Positions 1-8,731 of a DNA stretch of 36,403 nucleotides are shown one piece after another (the first letter of the stretch is position 1; every line of letters begins with the position of its first letter). Location: positions 1 to 36,403 of the forward strand of contig CBDETG010000007.1 in the NCBI GenBank assembly GCA_965242745.1. Direction: 5' to 3'. The position numbers and the translations under genes were made by a program. A model generated the notes under the pieces. The model made no database searches and had not been told where the DNA came from. It saw nothing but the letters and a program-made list of their open reading frames with translations. Source of the DNA: JABAAI01 sp965242745 (GTDB lineage Bacteria; Spirochaetota; Leptospiria; Leptospirales; Leptonemataceae).

Positions 1-729
1 GTATTGAGCGAAAATGGCGGCGCAATCGCTAAAGAAAATATCACAGCTATTGTCTGCAAAACGGGCAATTTTTCAAATCAGGAGCGCAATGCCATCCACG
101 AAAAATACGCGGTTTATGACCGATCCCAGCTTTGTAGAGTATTGCAGGACCATGTCTCTGCTTATTTTTTGGTACAGGACTTTCATAGCCATTTGCAGAG
201 TAAGGATAAAGAAGCGGAAGGATATAAAAATTGGACGAGGGATAACACTCCTAAGGCTTGGTTCCAGTGGCAGGGCTTCTTTATGGAGCTCGAAGAAAAG
301 CTAAAAAGTCAGAATCCAGGCTGGGCTTATGTGCCTAATCCAAACGGCGGTTTTTTTGGCTTCTGGTGGCATGCAAAAGACCATAACATTGCAGGTATTG
401 ACTACAGTTTTTATCTGCAGCTGGAATACCAAAAACTTTGCTTTAAGTTAGGGCATCCCGGCGGTGGTGAGCGCACTGTGTCAAGCACCGCAAGGCAATG
501 GCACAATGCCCTTTTGCAAGTTCCAAACCCAGTTATAGCTGTGGAGGAGCCAAGGCATATCAGAATAGACAAAAGGAGCAAGACTATGACGCTTGCTGTC
601 TCAAAAGACGGCGGCGCCTATTTGCAATACGACAGCGCCGGCAGACTGGACATAGAGGCTACTGTCGCATTTTTAAAGAAGGCCGAAGAGCACATGGATG
701 CGGCGCTAGAAGAATTTCTAAAAACGTAG
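1..729 (+). CDS. Probable PD-(D/E)XK nuclease-family protein, 3' part only
   Basis: The reading frame is open at the left edge of the window (first codon GTA, then TTG), so the real start is probably upstream and about 242 codons are visible. The segment around residues 12-50 (AIVCKTGNFSNQER, then YAVYDRSQL) resembles the stretch that follows the catalytic core in PD-(D/E)XK nuclease-superfamily proteins of defence islands, where a 'KTG(N/D)xS' strand is followed by 'GY.VF.R..L'. The catalytic D and E-x-K would lie outside the window, so activity cannot be judged. The C-terminal half (W/F-rich, residues 75-150) is not recognised. The gene converges on mcrC, 61 bp away. The nuclease call rests on weak motif memory; the reading frame itself is convincing. 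Confidence 0.45.
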   Translation, partial: VLSENGGAIAKENITAIVCKTGNFSNQERNAIHEKYAVYDRSQLCRVLQDHVSAYFLVQDFHSHLQSKDKEAEGYKNWTRDNTPKAWFQWQGFFMELEEKLKSQNPGWAYVPNPNGGFFGFWWHAKDHNIAGIDYSFYLQLEYQKLCFKLGHPGGGERTVSSTARQWHNALLQVPNPVIAVEEPRHIRIDKRSKTMTLAVSKDGGAYLQYDSAGRLDIEATVAFLKKAEEHMDAALEEFLKT

Positions 730-763
730 AATTTCTAAAAACGAAGAATTCCTAAAAACAGTA
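713..763. repeat. Three tandem 17-bp units over a stop codon
   Basis: Three consecutive 17-bp units (AATTTCTAAAAACGTAG, AATTTCTAAAAACGAAG, AATTCCTAAAAACAGTA) begin inside the last codons of the upstream gene. Unit 1 supplies the gene's TAG stop. Because 17 is not a multiple of three, a change in copy number would not be silent if it happened upstream of the stop. Nothing suggests a binding site. Confidence 0.8.
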
Positions 764-790
764 TAAAGCCGGCCTGCGCGCGCAGCAAGT

Positions 791-1916
791 CTACGCGCCC
801 TTCAGTCTGCTCTGCCATTGCTTTGTATCTGCAAGTTCCAGCAAGCGATCACGAATCGTTTTTGCGTCCGCAGCTAAGTCAAGCGTAGCAAGGCGAATCA
901 CATGCCCCTGCAATTCCATCAGCTCGTCTATCTCTTCGTCTATAGCGGGATGTAGTAATAATCCGTATGAGTTTTTGACTTCTGCCTTTTCCTGAGAACG
1001 TACGTAAGCGTATATTTGGTACAGATACCCGCTTTTGAATCTTTCTCCGTACTGTCCTTTCTGTAGAATATGCGTAAACTTAGTATCCATGATGATGCGC
1101 TCCGCCTGCCTCTCTAACACAATGTCTGTTTTCATCTGAGGCAGCAAAGCTGTAATTCCCGCTGTGTGCTTTCCATTTTCAAGCGGCCAGCCATAGTTCC
1201 TAGCGCCCACTTTCCACCTTGACTCTCGCAGCTTGATTTTGTAAAAGCCCAAGACAGCCTTTTCAAACAGCTCCCGCAGCCAGCTATCATCCCGCTGTGG
1301 ATGAAAAAGATCCTTGTTCCCAGCTTCTTCATTGAGCAGCGCCAGACGCAAAGCGATATATGCCGCATCGACCATAGCCTTATCATCCTTGTCTTGCGGG
1401 TTATAGCGCTCACATAAGATTTCAGAATCCCTTGGCGGCGCGCTAAGGACGCCCAGCTGCTTTAAAGCTTTGCGCTAGACTGCGGCATGTATTTGCAAGC
1501 GCTTGAGAATCCTTTGCTTTTAAGAGAGCTGCGATTTTCTCAAGGGCATAACGCACATAGCGGTAGCGCGGGGTATCCACATTCATTTCAAAAAAAGAGC
1601 AGAAAACTTTGCCCCGCTTCAGCAATTGAAAGCGCTCTGTCGCAAGTAGATCGATGCGCCCCCGGAGGCGGCTTAGCTGCGCTTTTTTTGCTTGATAATG
1701 CAGGTAGAGAGAGCGCTGCAGGCGTTTTGCCGTAAGCTCAGTCAGCACTTCAGCTGCAAGCTCAGGTATATCTTCCGGGCTTTCTTCAAAAGCGGCGTCG
1801 AGTTTTCTTGCGCCCAGCTTGCACTCACAGGCGTAGAGCATCAAGAGCCATAGGTTTCGAACAGGGATACGGGGGCTTGCAGCCTTAGTAGTCTCTTCTG
1901 ATTGCGCTGGCGCCAC
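791..1916 (-). pseudogene. mcrC: McrC subunit of McrBC type IV restriction system, frameshifted
   Basis: McrC is the endonuclease partner of the McrB motor, which restricts modified DNA. The N-terminal piece starts with GTG at 1916 and shows the family opening IPVRNLWLLMLYA, then RLRGRIDL. It stops at 1443. The C-terminal piece (open from 1474 down to 791) carries the PD-(D/E)XK nuclease motif: TDIVLE, then IIMDTKF. The pieces join near 1458-1470 if one base is skipped (+1), giving about 360 residues, the usual McrC length, and restoring a typical ERYNPQDK-type central segment. The required shift is +1, so the TTTAAAG string nearby does not act as a -1 slippery site here. It lies 5 bp after the mcrB stop, as expected for one operon. 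As sequenced it encodes no intact McrC. Mutation and sequencing indel are both possible. Confidence 0.85.
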
Positions 1917-1921
1917 GTGAC

Positions 1922-3728
1922 TTAGAAATCAGCTGCCAATGTTTTGGCAGCGTCTTTAGCTTTTTCAGGTGAATCAAAGTAGTACTCCTCTAAGAGAGGC
2001 GCTATCTCTGTTTCTACTTTCTGCCTAAACCACGACCTGCATTCTTCTGCATCCGCCATTGGCCTGGACGGAGTTACAAAGCTATGCCCTATTTGGTAGT
2101 GCGGGCCCAAATTAGAGTCTGCTGCAAGAGCTTTATTTAACGCTTGCATACGTTCTTGGATTGCTTGAAGGATTGCCTTATCGTAGCCATAGGATTCATG
2201 TACCCACTCCAGCCAGCGTTCATTGATCTGCGGATCTAAGTCAACAAAGGCAAAGCGCCGGCGAAAAGCAAAATCCAGCACAGCCAAAGAGCGGTCTGCA
2301 AGATTCATCGTGCCAATTAGGTATAGATTCTTAGGCAGGCAGACTGCTTCCCTGCTATAGATGAGCTGCATGGCATGGAAGCTGCGCCGTTTATCTGCTT
2401 CGAGCAAAGTCAGCAGCTCGCCGAATATCTGCGCGGGATTGCCGCGATTGATCTCGTCAATGACGAAAACATAGTCTCCCGCATCGCTTTGCGCCGTTTG
2501 GCTCAGCTCCAGGAAGGGGCCCTTTGCAAGCGAGAGTCTTCCATCTTCGCCAGGCCGAAAGCCCTCCACAAAATCTTCATAAGACAGGCTCTGATGAAAC
2601 TGCATGTTACAAACGCGTTCTGGAGCTGCTTGGCCCATCAGCGCATAGGCAAGGCGTTTTGCCAGCCATGTTTTCCCGGTGCCGGGCGGGCCTTGTAGTA
2701 TGATGTTCTTCTTTTCCCGCAAGCTTTGCAGTATTTTCTCTAAGCGCTCGGGCTCCAAAAAACAACCATCGTCTATGATATTTTCTATGGAATATTGGCC
2801 AGCCTCACTCTCGTAGTCTTTGCCATCGCTTATGTCCGCTATTGCGTCTTTCGTTTGTTCTTTTTTGTTCTTTTTTTCCTGGTCTTTTTCTTGCTTGGCT
2901 GTTTCGCGTTTTTCATAGGCTGCAAATGACAAGGCGGGGAAGGAGCAAATAGGATCACCTGCCGCCTTAGCTTCTTCAAAACGTTTGGGAAATTTCTGGA
3001 GCAGCCCTACATATTCCTTTGCTCTTTACTTTACTAGGCAATTGGTCTCCGTATTGCTCCGAGATATATGCCCGTGAATGATCGTCCAAAGTTATGTACT
3101 TCTGCGGCCGTATCCAATAGAGCCCCATAGTCAAGTATGCGCTGCCCGTGCCGGAAACTTCCAGAGCCTTATCGAAAGCCGCACAAAAGGCATCCAGTTT
3201 TTCTTGATCCTTATCATCATCTGCATATTCCAGGGCCCTTGCAAAGGCATTCCAAAGAATGAGAATATCTTCTTCTTTCCTCTTGTTGGCAAAAGTAAAA
3301 AACCATGTTTTTATGGGCAGCACCATCGGTATTGAATCAAAGGAAGTCGGCGCCCCCATGGAAAGCTGCAAAATAGCAGCGAGCTTGCCTGCCATTTCTG
3401 TACGCATTGGGGGACGATCTTCTTGGCCAGGATCTTTTGGGCGATTATCTCTAATGTTTTTATTAAACATAGCCATAGTCGTGAAGGGGCAAATATCCTC
3501 CAGCGGGCCTTTACGGCCATCTGCAAATTCGTCCTTCGGGAGTTTTATATCCAGCTCCTCACTGATCTCGTGAATGGCGGCAATCAGCGGCTTTCTATCA
3601 TCTTTGTACTTCAGCAGGGCTGTTGCGAAGGCCTCGTAAAATGGAATCCATTGAAAATTAGATGGGGGGGTATTGTGTCCCGCATCCTGTCGTATATCTT
3701 CACTGCTTTGATTCTCAGTATTTGTCAT
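1922..3728 (-). pseudogene. mcrB: McrB AAA+ GTPase of McrBC type IV restriction system, frameshifted
   Basis: McrB is the GTP-driven AAA+ translocase that recognises modified DNA and drives McrC. It starts at ATG 3728, with AGGAG 7-8 nt upstream. The first 250 codons give the N-terminal domain found in many McrB-like ATPases (FYEAFATALLKYKDDR, DICPFTTMAMFNK, TMGLYWIRPQKYITLDD). The frame ends at 2976. Skipping one base near 3025 continues as EYVGLLQKFPKRFEEAK and runs without a stop into the AAA+ domain: Walker A GPPGTGKT, Walker B VFVIDEINRGNP, and the McrB-type TMNLADRS (NxxD) and FAFRRRFAF sensor motifs. The restored protein is about 600 residues. With the mcrC shift, both genes of the system are broken as sequenced. 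It may be inactive, phase-variable, or mis-sequenced. Confidence 0.88.
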
Positions 3729-3792
3729 AATCTATCTCCTTTGCTGCAGGGCCGCTAAGCTCTCGGCTATGAAAATTCATCCAAGCATCTAT

Positions 3793-3846
3793 GTACTCTT
3801 AGGCGCCCGCATGCCTTCCTTCAGTCTGCATGCAGGCTAAGAGTAC
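3793..3846. promoter_or_regulatory. Large imperfect hairpin in the mcrB/CHAT divergent spacer
   Basis: A perfect 10-bp inverted repeat (GTACTCTTAG at 3793-3802, CTAAGAGTAC at 3837-3846) encloses a second pair, GCATGC/GCATGC, around a 13-nt loop. It lies between two divergent genes and is not followed by a T-run on either side, so it does not look like an intrinsic terminator. It could be an operator or an RNA leader structure for mcrB. The rest of 3729-4014 is AT-rich and holds no gene that I can support. Confidence 0.6.
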
Positions 3847-4014
3847 AAGTAAACCAGCGACGCATAATTGTATGCTATAAAAAGGGGGCAAGCCTTTTAA
3901 TAAAATTTTTGAAGACGGGCGCCGGGAGCTACGCTTGCAAAAACCGATATTATAGGCAAAGTCTTAAGATACAATTATTATCTATCAATCGCTGCTGCAT
4001 GTCGCAGCAGCCGC

Positions 4015-5910
4015 GTGCGTCTTATGAATCTTATCAATATCCTTATTGATCGCATAGCAGAAACCAATATCTTCAGCATGATCGACAACAGACGGCGGCG
4101 CTACCATACGCATATGCAAAACGTGCTGGCAGAAGACCTATTACAGGAGTTTTTATCTGAAATCCAAGCTCTAGGCTCTTTTTTCTATCTTAAGCAAGAA
4201 AGCGCCAAGCCTCATTTTCTTGCGGAGTTAAAGCGCATAGGAGGCGCTTTTTACAAGCAAATTTTCCCCCAAAGCATACAAGAGCGCCTGCGCAAGAGCC
4301 CAGAGATATACCTGCTCTTTCATACTAAAGGGCTCATGGCGCAAATTCCATGGGGGCTGCTGCATGATAAAGAGCATTTTTTAGCAGAGCGTTTTTATCT
4401 TGCTAATAATAATTCCGGGCAATGGTCGCAAAGTAATCCATTCCGTAAGGAGAAGCTGCGGATGCTCATTGTTGCAGACCCTGGAGAAAATTTAGCTTGG
4501 GCGAAGGCAGAAGGTGAACTTTTATACGAGATGCTCCAGACAGAATTCAGCAGGCAGCGTATAGATTTACGTATCATGAGCGGCAAAAGAGTAAACAAGA
4601 TCAACATTCTGGATGCCATACAAGACTGCGATATTATCCATTATACGGGACACAATGCCGCTGCTTTTTCTTCCCGAGCCAGCGGCTGGCTCCTGCATGA
4701 TTCCAAGACTCTATATACCAGGGAGCTCCTGAGGTCTGGGATAGAGCCCCTGCTTATTTTCGACAATAGTTGTATGAGTTTAGCATCTCCTTTTGCCGGC
4801 GAAAGGAGCTCTGAAAAAAGAGACAAAACAAAGCAGCCCGAAGAGAGAAGCAGTCCAGAAATCAGCATAGCCGCAGAGGACATAGCAGACTTGATCAGCA
4901 CAGGCAAAAGCAATTACATAGGAACATACTGGAAGCTTCATGATAGTGAGCAGACATGCGCATTTGCTTTGCAATTCTATCGCTTCCTTTTTGAAGAATA
5001 CCCCATTGCAAAAGCGCTCTTTGAAGCGCAAAAGTCCGCATATAGGCACAGTACGAATAAGCAATTCCTATGGGCAAACTACGCCCTCTATGGCGATCCT
5101 ATGATTCACATTGTGGCTGCCAAAAATAAGCGCAGTTTTGACGCTTCCAGCACAGGCGTATTTCTGTGGAAAATGCGCGAACATTATCCTCTTCCTATTT
5201 GTAAAAAATACCTGACTTTTAGAAAAAAAGAAGATACGACCAGAGAAGACAGGCATGCGCATTTTCCTCTTCTGCACGGCAGCTATATAGATACAGTCTA
5301 TACTTTAGCGGCTATAGTCTTTGCTCATCACCAGGCAGAAATGCGCCTAATCCTATCTTCGAGACCTCATTATGAAATCCATCTGGACAATGTATTACAA
5401 TGGATGTACCAATGTATTGAAAGCCCTCTTATACAAAATGCAAGCCCCCTTCCAGAGCGCTTGCAGCAAGCTTTAAAGCTGCATAAAAAAGAATTGCATC
5501 AGCTTGCGCTTTGGTCTGATCTTCTTGCAAAGCCAGGAAGTCATGATAAAAAATCGGCCGCACGCATGGTAAGCTATCAATATCTTTTGGAAAATTTTCT
5601 GAGTGATTTGAGTTTTTTTACCGCAGCTCAGCTTTTGTACATCTCAGGAGCAAGTACGATTCTTTTATTAAGCGGCGAGAAGGAACACAAATATCCCGCT
5701 GCTTCACCTTTTTTGAAACGCATCAGCGCGCATCCAAAGCTTGCTTCATACGAGCGGCAACTCTGCCTTTATGACACTGAGCATGACAGCTTTCTTTCGC
5801 TGAATGACTATTTACGTTACAAAGCTAGGGAAAAATCTTTCAGCTTCTTTCTTAATAATTCACGGGGAAGCTATATTCAAATTGCAAAAGATGATTATGC
5901 CCTCGTATGA
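4015..5910 (+). CDS. CHAT-domain (caspase-like) protease with a large unassigned C-terminal region
   Basis: The protein has 631 residues. Residues about 95-370 form a CHAT domain: IPWGLLHD (111-118), the histidine strand DIIHYTGHNA with candidate catalytic H213, the cysteine strand LLIFDNSC with C253, and the usual closing WANYALYGDP (353-362). CHAT proteins are clan CD cysteine proteases; relatives act in bacterial defence, for example those that cleave gasdermins or partner a type III-E CRISPR effector. The N-terminal 90 residues and the C-terminal 260 residues match nothing I recognise. No signal peptide or membrane segment is evident, so it is probably cytoplasmic. It starts at GTG 4015 or ATG 4024; neither has a clear Shine-Dalgarno. 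The divergent mcrBC genes suggest a defence context. The 3' end overlaps the next, convergent gene by 59 bp. Confidence 0.8.
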   Translation: MRLMNLINILIDRIAETNIFSMIDNRRRRYHTHMQNVLAEDLLQEFLSEIQALGSFFYLKQESAKPHFLAELKRIGGAFYKQIFPQSIQERLRKSPEIYLLFHTKGLMAQIPWGLLHDKEHFLAERFYLANNNSGQWSQSNPFRKEKLRMLIVADPGENLAWAKAEGELLYEMLQTEFSRQRIDLRIMSGKRVNKINILDAIQDCDIIHYTGHNAAAFSSRASGWLLHDSKTLYTRELLRSGIEPLLIFDNSCMSLASPFAGERSSEKRDKTKQPEERSSPEISIAAEDIADLISTGKSNYIGTYWKLHDSEQTCAFALQFYRFLFEEYPIAKALFEAQKSAYRHSTNKQFLWANYALYGDPMIHIVAAKNKRSFDASSTGVFLWKMREHYPLPICKKYLTFRKKEDTTREDRHAHFPLLHGSYIDTVYTLAAIVFAHHQAEMRLILSSRPHYEIHLDNVLQWMYQCIESPLIQNASPLPERLQQALKLHKKELHQLALWSDLLAKPGSHDKKSAARMVSYQYLLENFLSDLSFFTAAQLLYISGASTILLLSGEKEHKYPAASPFLKRISAHPKLASYERQLCLYDTEHDSFLSLNDYLRYKAREKSFSFFLNNSRGSYIQIAKDDYALV

Positions 5911-6598
5911 CATTGAATGCTTGCCCCGCCCCTATAGCCCGGTTTAGCGCCCACCATGCCCTAATATATTCCTGATTCCTATAGGGTTTATGACGCATGC
6001 TAAAAAAACGCGTGCCTCCAATCCAGTACGCCAAAGCGTCTAAGAAAAGATAGAAAGACGCTCTGCCAAAGGCCTGAACTTTACGCAGGCGCGGTGAGGC
6101 GTAGGCCTGATATATCTGACTCAAAGCGGGGGAAAGCAAATTGGCAGCCTGCGCTGCCAGGTGTGACTTCTCTTCTAGTTTCTGCAATCGGGAATTGGGG
6201 CGGAGGGAGCTGCCCTTGTTAATTACTCCTTCCAGCTCTAAAAAACGCGCCAGCGTATCTACATCACCGCTGTCCCCTTCTATACGCACTATGGTCTGCT
6301 TCCTTTTGACAAAGAGTTTCCCTGCAAAAATATGATAGCTGTACGCTGAAAAAAAGTCACTCTTATAGTGATACTGGAAACCCTGAGTCTCTTCTTCTTT
6401 ACTATAAAAGCCCTTATCAAGGCGCATGAGCGATCTTTCCAAGGCGCTTTGCAGCTCATTTTCTTCTACAAGCAGAGGGCTTTCAAAGACGCGTACGCTT
6501 TCTGCATATAAGAAGGGCGCCTTAGCTAAAACAAGCAGGCACAGCGCAGGGAAACAAAAATATAATTGTTTAGAAATGCTGCTAGATAATGTCTTCAT
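5852..6598 (-). CDS. Secreted protein of unknown function
   Basis: 248 residues with a clear signal peptide (Lys near the start, hydrophobic residues about 11-27, likely cleavage after LYAES or nearby). There is no lipobox cysteine at the cleavage region, so the product is probably periplasmic or outer-membrane associated. No domain is recognised. The C-terminal third is rich in W, Y and R and includes FYLFLDALAYWIGGTRFF, a possible amphipathic or membrane-associated stretch. It lies 85 bp downstream of gatB on the same strand, so it may be cotranscribed with gatB. Its 3' end overlaps the CHAT gene convergently over 5852-5910. Confidence 0.7.
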   Translation of the reverse strand: MKTLSSSISKQLYFCFPALCLLVLAKAPFLYAESVRVFESPLLVEENELQSALERSLMRLDKGFYSKEEETQGFQYHYKSDFFSAYSYHIFAGKLFVKRKQTIVRIEGDSGDVDTLARFLELEGVINKGSSLRPNSRLQKLEEKSHLAAQAANLLSPALSQIYQAYASPRLRKVQAFGRASFYLFLDALAYWIGGTRFFSMRHKPYRNQEYIRAWWALNRAIGAGQAFNVIRGHNHLLQFEYSFPVNY

Positions 6599-6683
6599 AT
6601 GCTATGTACAAGCGGGCTGCGATCCTTTTGCGAAACAGGGCCGCCGCAGGCCTTGTATGATTCATAAAAGCCAAGCAAGCATG

Positions 6684-8156
6684 CTAGGAGCTAAGTTGTC
6701 CCAGCTTCTCGTCTATCAGCCTGCGCAGGTCCTGAGGAGGAGCTTGCGCTTTTGCCTTCTTCATCACTTGGCCTATCAAATGCCCCTTCACTCTTTCATT
6801 GCCATCAAGTATTTTTTTTACGTTTGCCTCATTTTCTAAGAAGACCTCTTCTATGATTGCCTGTATATCTAATAAAGAGAGAGTCTTGTAATTGTACTTA
6901 GTAATCACTTCCTCAGGCTCTAAGTCCTCTTGGTATATGTGCGCAAAGATTTGCTTTGCCATAGGGCTCGTGATTTTCGCATCATTGAGCAAAGCGATCA
7001 GCCTGCCCAAGCGCTGCGCAGTACAGGGGAAATTTTGTATAGAGCTTTGATCTTTATTGATAAGGCCCAAGACTTCGTCCTTAACCCAATTTGCGGATTT
7101 TTTGGCATCCTTGCAAATAGCATAGACCTGTTCAAAATAATCTGCGAGCTCTTTTTGGCGAACAAGCACGCCCGCATCATAGCCAGAAAGCTGCAGCTCC
7201 CGCATATAACGCTGTCTGCGTTCTGCAGGCAGCTCAGGCATTTGTCTGCGTATATCTTCTATCCATTCTTCTTCCAATACTAAAGGCAAAAGGTCCGGCT
7301 CTGGGAAATAGCGGTAATCTTCAGCATCTTCTTTCTTACGCATGAGGATCGTTTTGCGCCGGTCAGCATCCCATAAAAGCGTCGATTGGCTAAGCTCCTC
7401 TCCCCTGCCCAGCGCCGCTGTCTGCTCTTCTATTTCATAGTTTATAGCAGAGCGAAGAGCCTTATATGAGTTCAGGTTTTTGATTTCCTTTCTGATGCCT
7501 AAAGGCGCCTCCGGCCCCTTGCGCACTGAGACATTCGCATCGCAGCGCAGACTCCCCTCCTCCATATTACCATCTGTTACATCAATGGCGCGCAAAATGG
7601 CCTGCAAAGTCTGCAGAAAATCCGAGGCTTCCTGAGCTCCTCTTAAGTCCGGCTCTGTGACAATCTCTAGCAAAGGCGTCCCTGCTCTGTTTAAGTCTAC
7701 ATAAGATTGCGATTTTTGACGATCGCCGGCGGGGCTTGCGTGTATGAGCTTCCCCGCATCTTCTTCTATATGGATACGATGGATCTCTACCTTGCGCTTA
7801 GCCTCCTGAGATGTGAAGAACTCAAGAAAGCCTTTTGTGGCATAAGGCTGATCATACTGCGAAATCTGATAACCCTTGGGCAAATCTGGATAAAAATAAT
7901 GCTTGCGATCAAACTTGCTCAGCTTGGCAATTTTACAGTTGAGAGCCAAAGCTGCCATCACCGCCATACGAGCCACCTCTTGATTCAAAACAGGAAGCGT
8001 GCCAGGCAAAGCAAGGGTATAAGGACCCGCATGGCTATTGGCTCTTTCCCCGTACAGATTGGGATCATCGCAAAAAAGCTTAGTTCTGGTTTTGAGCTGG
8101 CAGTGTACTTCCAAGCCTATCACTGCTTCATAACTATGGGATTTACTAAAGGACAT
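6684..8156 (-). CDS. gatB: Aspartyl/glutamyl-tRNA(Asn/Gln) amidotransferase subunit B
   Basis: GatB is the kinase/tRNA-binding subunit of the GatCAB complex, which amidates Glu-tRNA(Gln) or Asp-tRNA(Asn). The 490 residues are full length and intact. They carry the family signature YEAVIGLEVHCQLKT at the N-terminus, FDRKHYFYPDLPKGYQISQYDQP near 100, and LEIVTEPDLR with GSLRCDANVSVR in the middle. The C-terminal YqeY-like tail domain (KIxSPMAKQIF, ending near DLRRLIDEKLGQ) is also present. gatA and gatC are not adjacent. It starts at ATG 8156. It is an ordinary housekeeping gene whose integrity contrasts with the frameshifts nearby. Confidence 0.97.
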   Translation of the reverse strand: MSFSKSHSYEAVIGLEVHCQLKTRTKLFCDDPNLYGERANSHAGPYTLALPGTLPVLNQEVARMAVMAALALNCKIAKLSKFDRKHYFYPDLPKGYQISQYDQPYATKGFLEFFTSQEAKRKVEIHRIHIEEDAGKLIHASPAGDRQKSQSYVDLNRAGTPLLEIVTEPDLRGAQEASDFLQTLQAILRAIDVTDGNMEEGSLRCDANVSVRKGPEAPLGIRKEIKNLNSYKALRSAINYEIEEQTAALGRGEELSQSTLLWDADRRKTILMRKKEDAEDYRYFPEPDLLPLVLEEEWIEDIRRQMPELPAERRQRYMRELQLSGYDAGVLVRQKELADYFEQVYAICKDAKKSANWVKDEVLGLINKDQSSIQNFPCTAQRLGRLIALLNDAKITSPMAKQIFAHIYQEDLEPEEVITKYNYKTLSLLDIQAIIEEVFLENEANVKKILDGNERVKGHLIGQVMKKAKAQAPPQDLRRLIDEKLGQLSS

Positions 8157-8373
8157 ACATTTACGGCATGCTTCTGCTTTTAGGCATGGGTCATGTCGGG
8201 GGAAATAAAAGGATATTGTGTTGTATACATAGCCCCCTTAGGCTTGGACATTGCGTCTGGCTTGCAGCGCTTTTAGGCTCTAGTTTAGTTTCAGGGAAGC
8301 CGCAGCTTCGTCATGCCTGCCTCCGCGCCTGCTTATACCACAGCATAAAAACTACGCTACCTGCATAACTCTG
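8157..8373. other. Intergenic, no gene seen
   Basis: Spacer between gatB (leftward) and a transposase remnant. It should hold the gatB promoter. Short open frames occur on the plus strand, but none has protein-like composition or a ribosome binding site. Confidence 0.5.
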
Positions 8374-8656
8374 ATGTCAATCACAAAAAAACGAGATGCG
8401 TCGCCAGGTGCAGTTCGTTTGACTAGAACATTCTTAGGGCGCAGTGAAAATGCTGTCAAAACACAAATATGGATCGCGCTTATCCTCTACATTTTACTTT
8501 GGAGAATGTACGCATATCTTCACAATTCCTTACTGGAGTTTCTTGTATATTTGGAAAGAACGAATGTTTCTGCCAGACCCAAATATAAAGTTTAGAAACA
8601 AAGCCCCGCCAGATTTACAACTGAGGCTCTTTGATTTTGGGAAAAAATGCGCATGA
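8374..8656 (+). pseudogene. C-terminal remnant of an IS4-type transposase
   Basis: The translation TFLGRSENAVKTQIWIAL matches the well-known C-terminal block of IS4-family DDE transposases ('K.F.G.S.NAVKTQIW.AL'). A shift of frame further on continues to QLRLFDFGKK, the usual kind of ending (QLxLFDF). Only about 90 codons survive, split over two frames and without the DDE catalytic part, so it is a dead fragment. It lies just upstream of the restriction gene and marks earlier insertion activity at the island edge. No terminal inverted repeat was identified. Confidence 0.7.
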
Positions 8657-8731
8657 ACCGAACACTTATGGGGTATAACACAAAGGGATTATGTTCTTGC
8701 CAAGATACTTCTTAGTTGCTCTACTGGCTCT

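Noticed and set aside
1443..1475. Programmed -1 frameshift in mcrC at TTTAAAG
   Set aside because: The downstream frame is +1 relative to the upstream one, so a -1 slip would not join them.
8168..8368. Small plus-strand gene downstream of the gatB start
   Set aside because: Cys/His/Leu-rich composition, no ribosome site, and it covers the likely gatB promoter.
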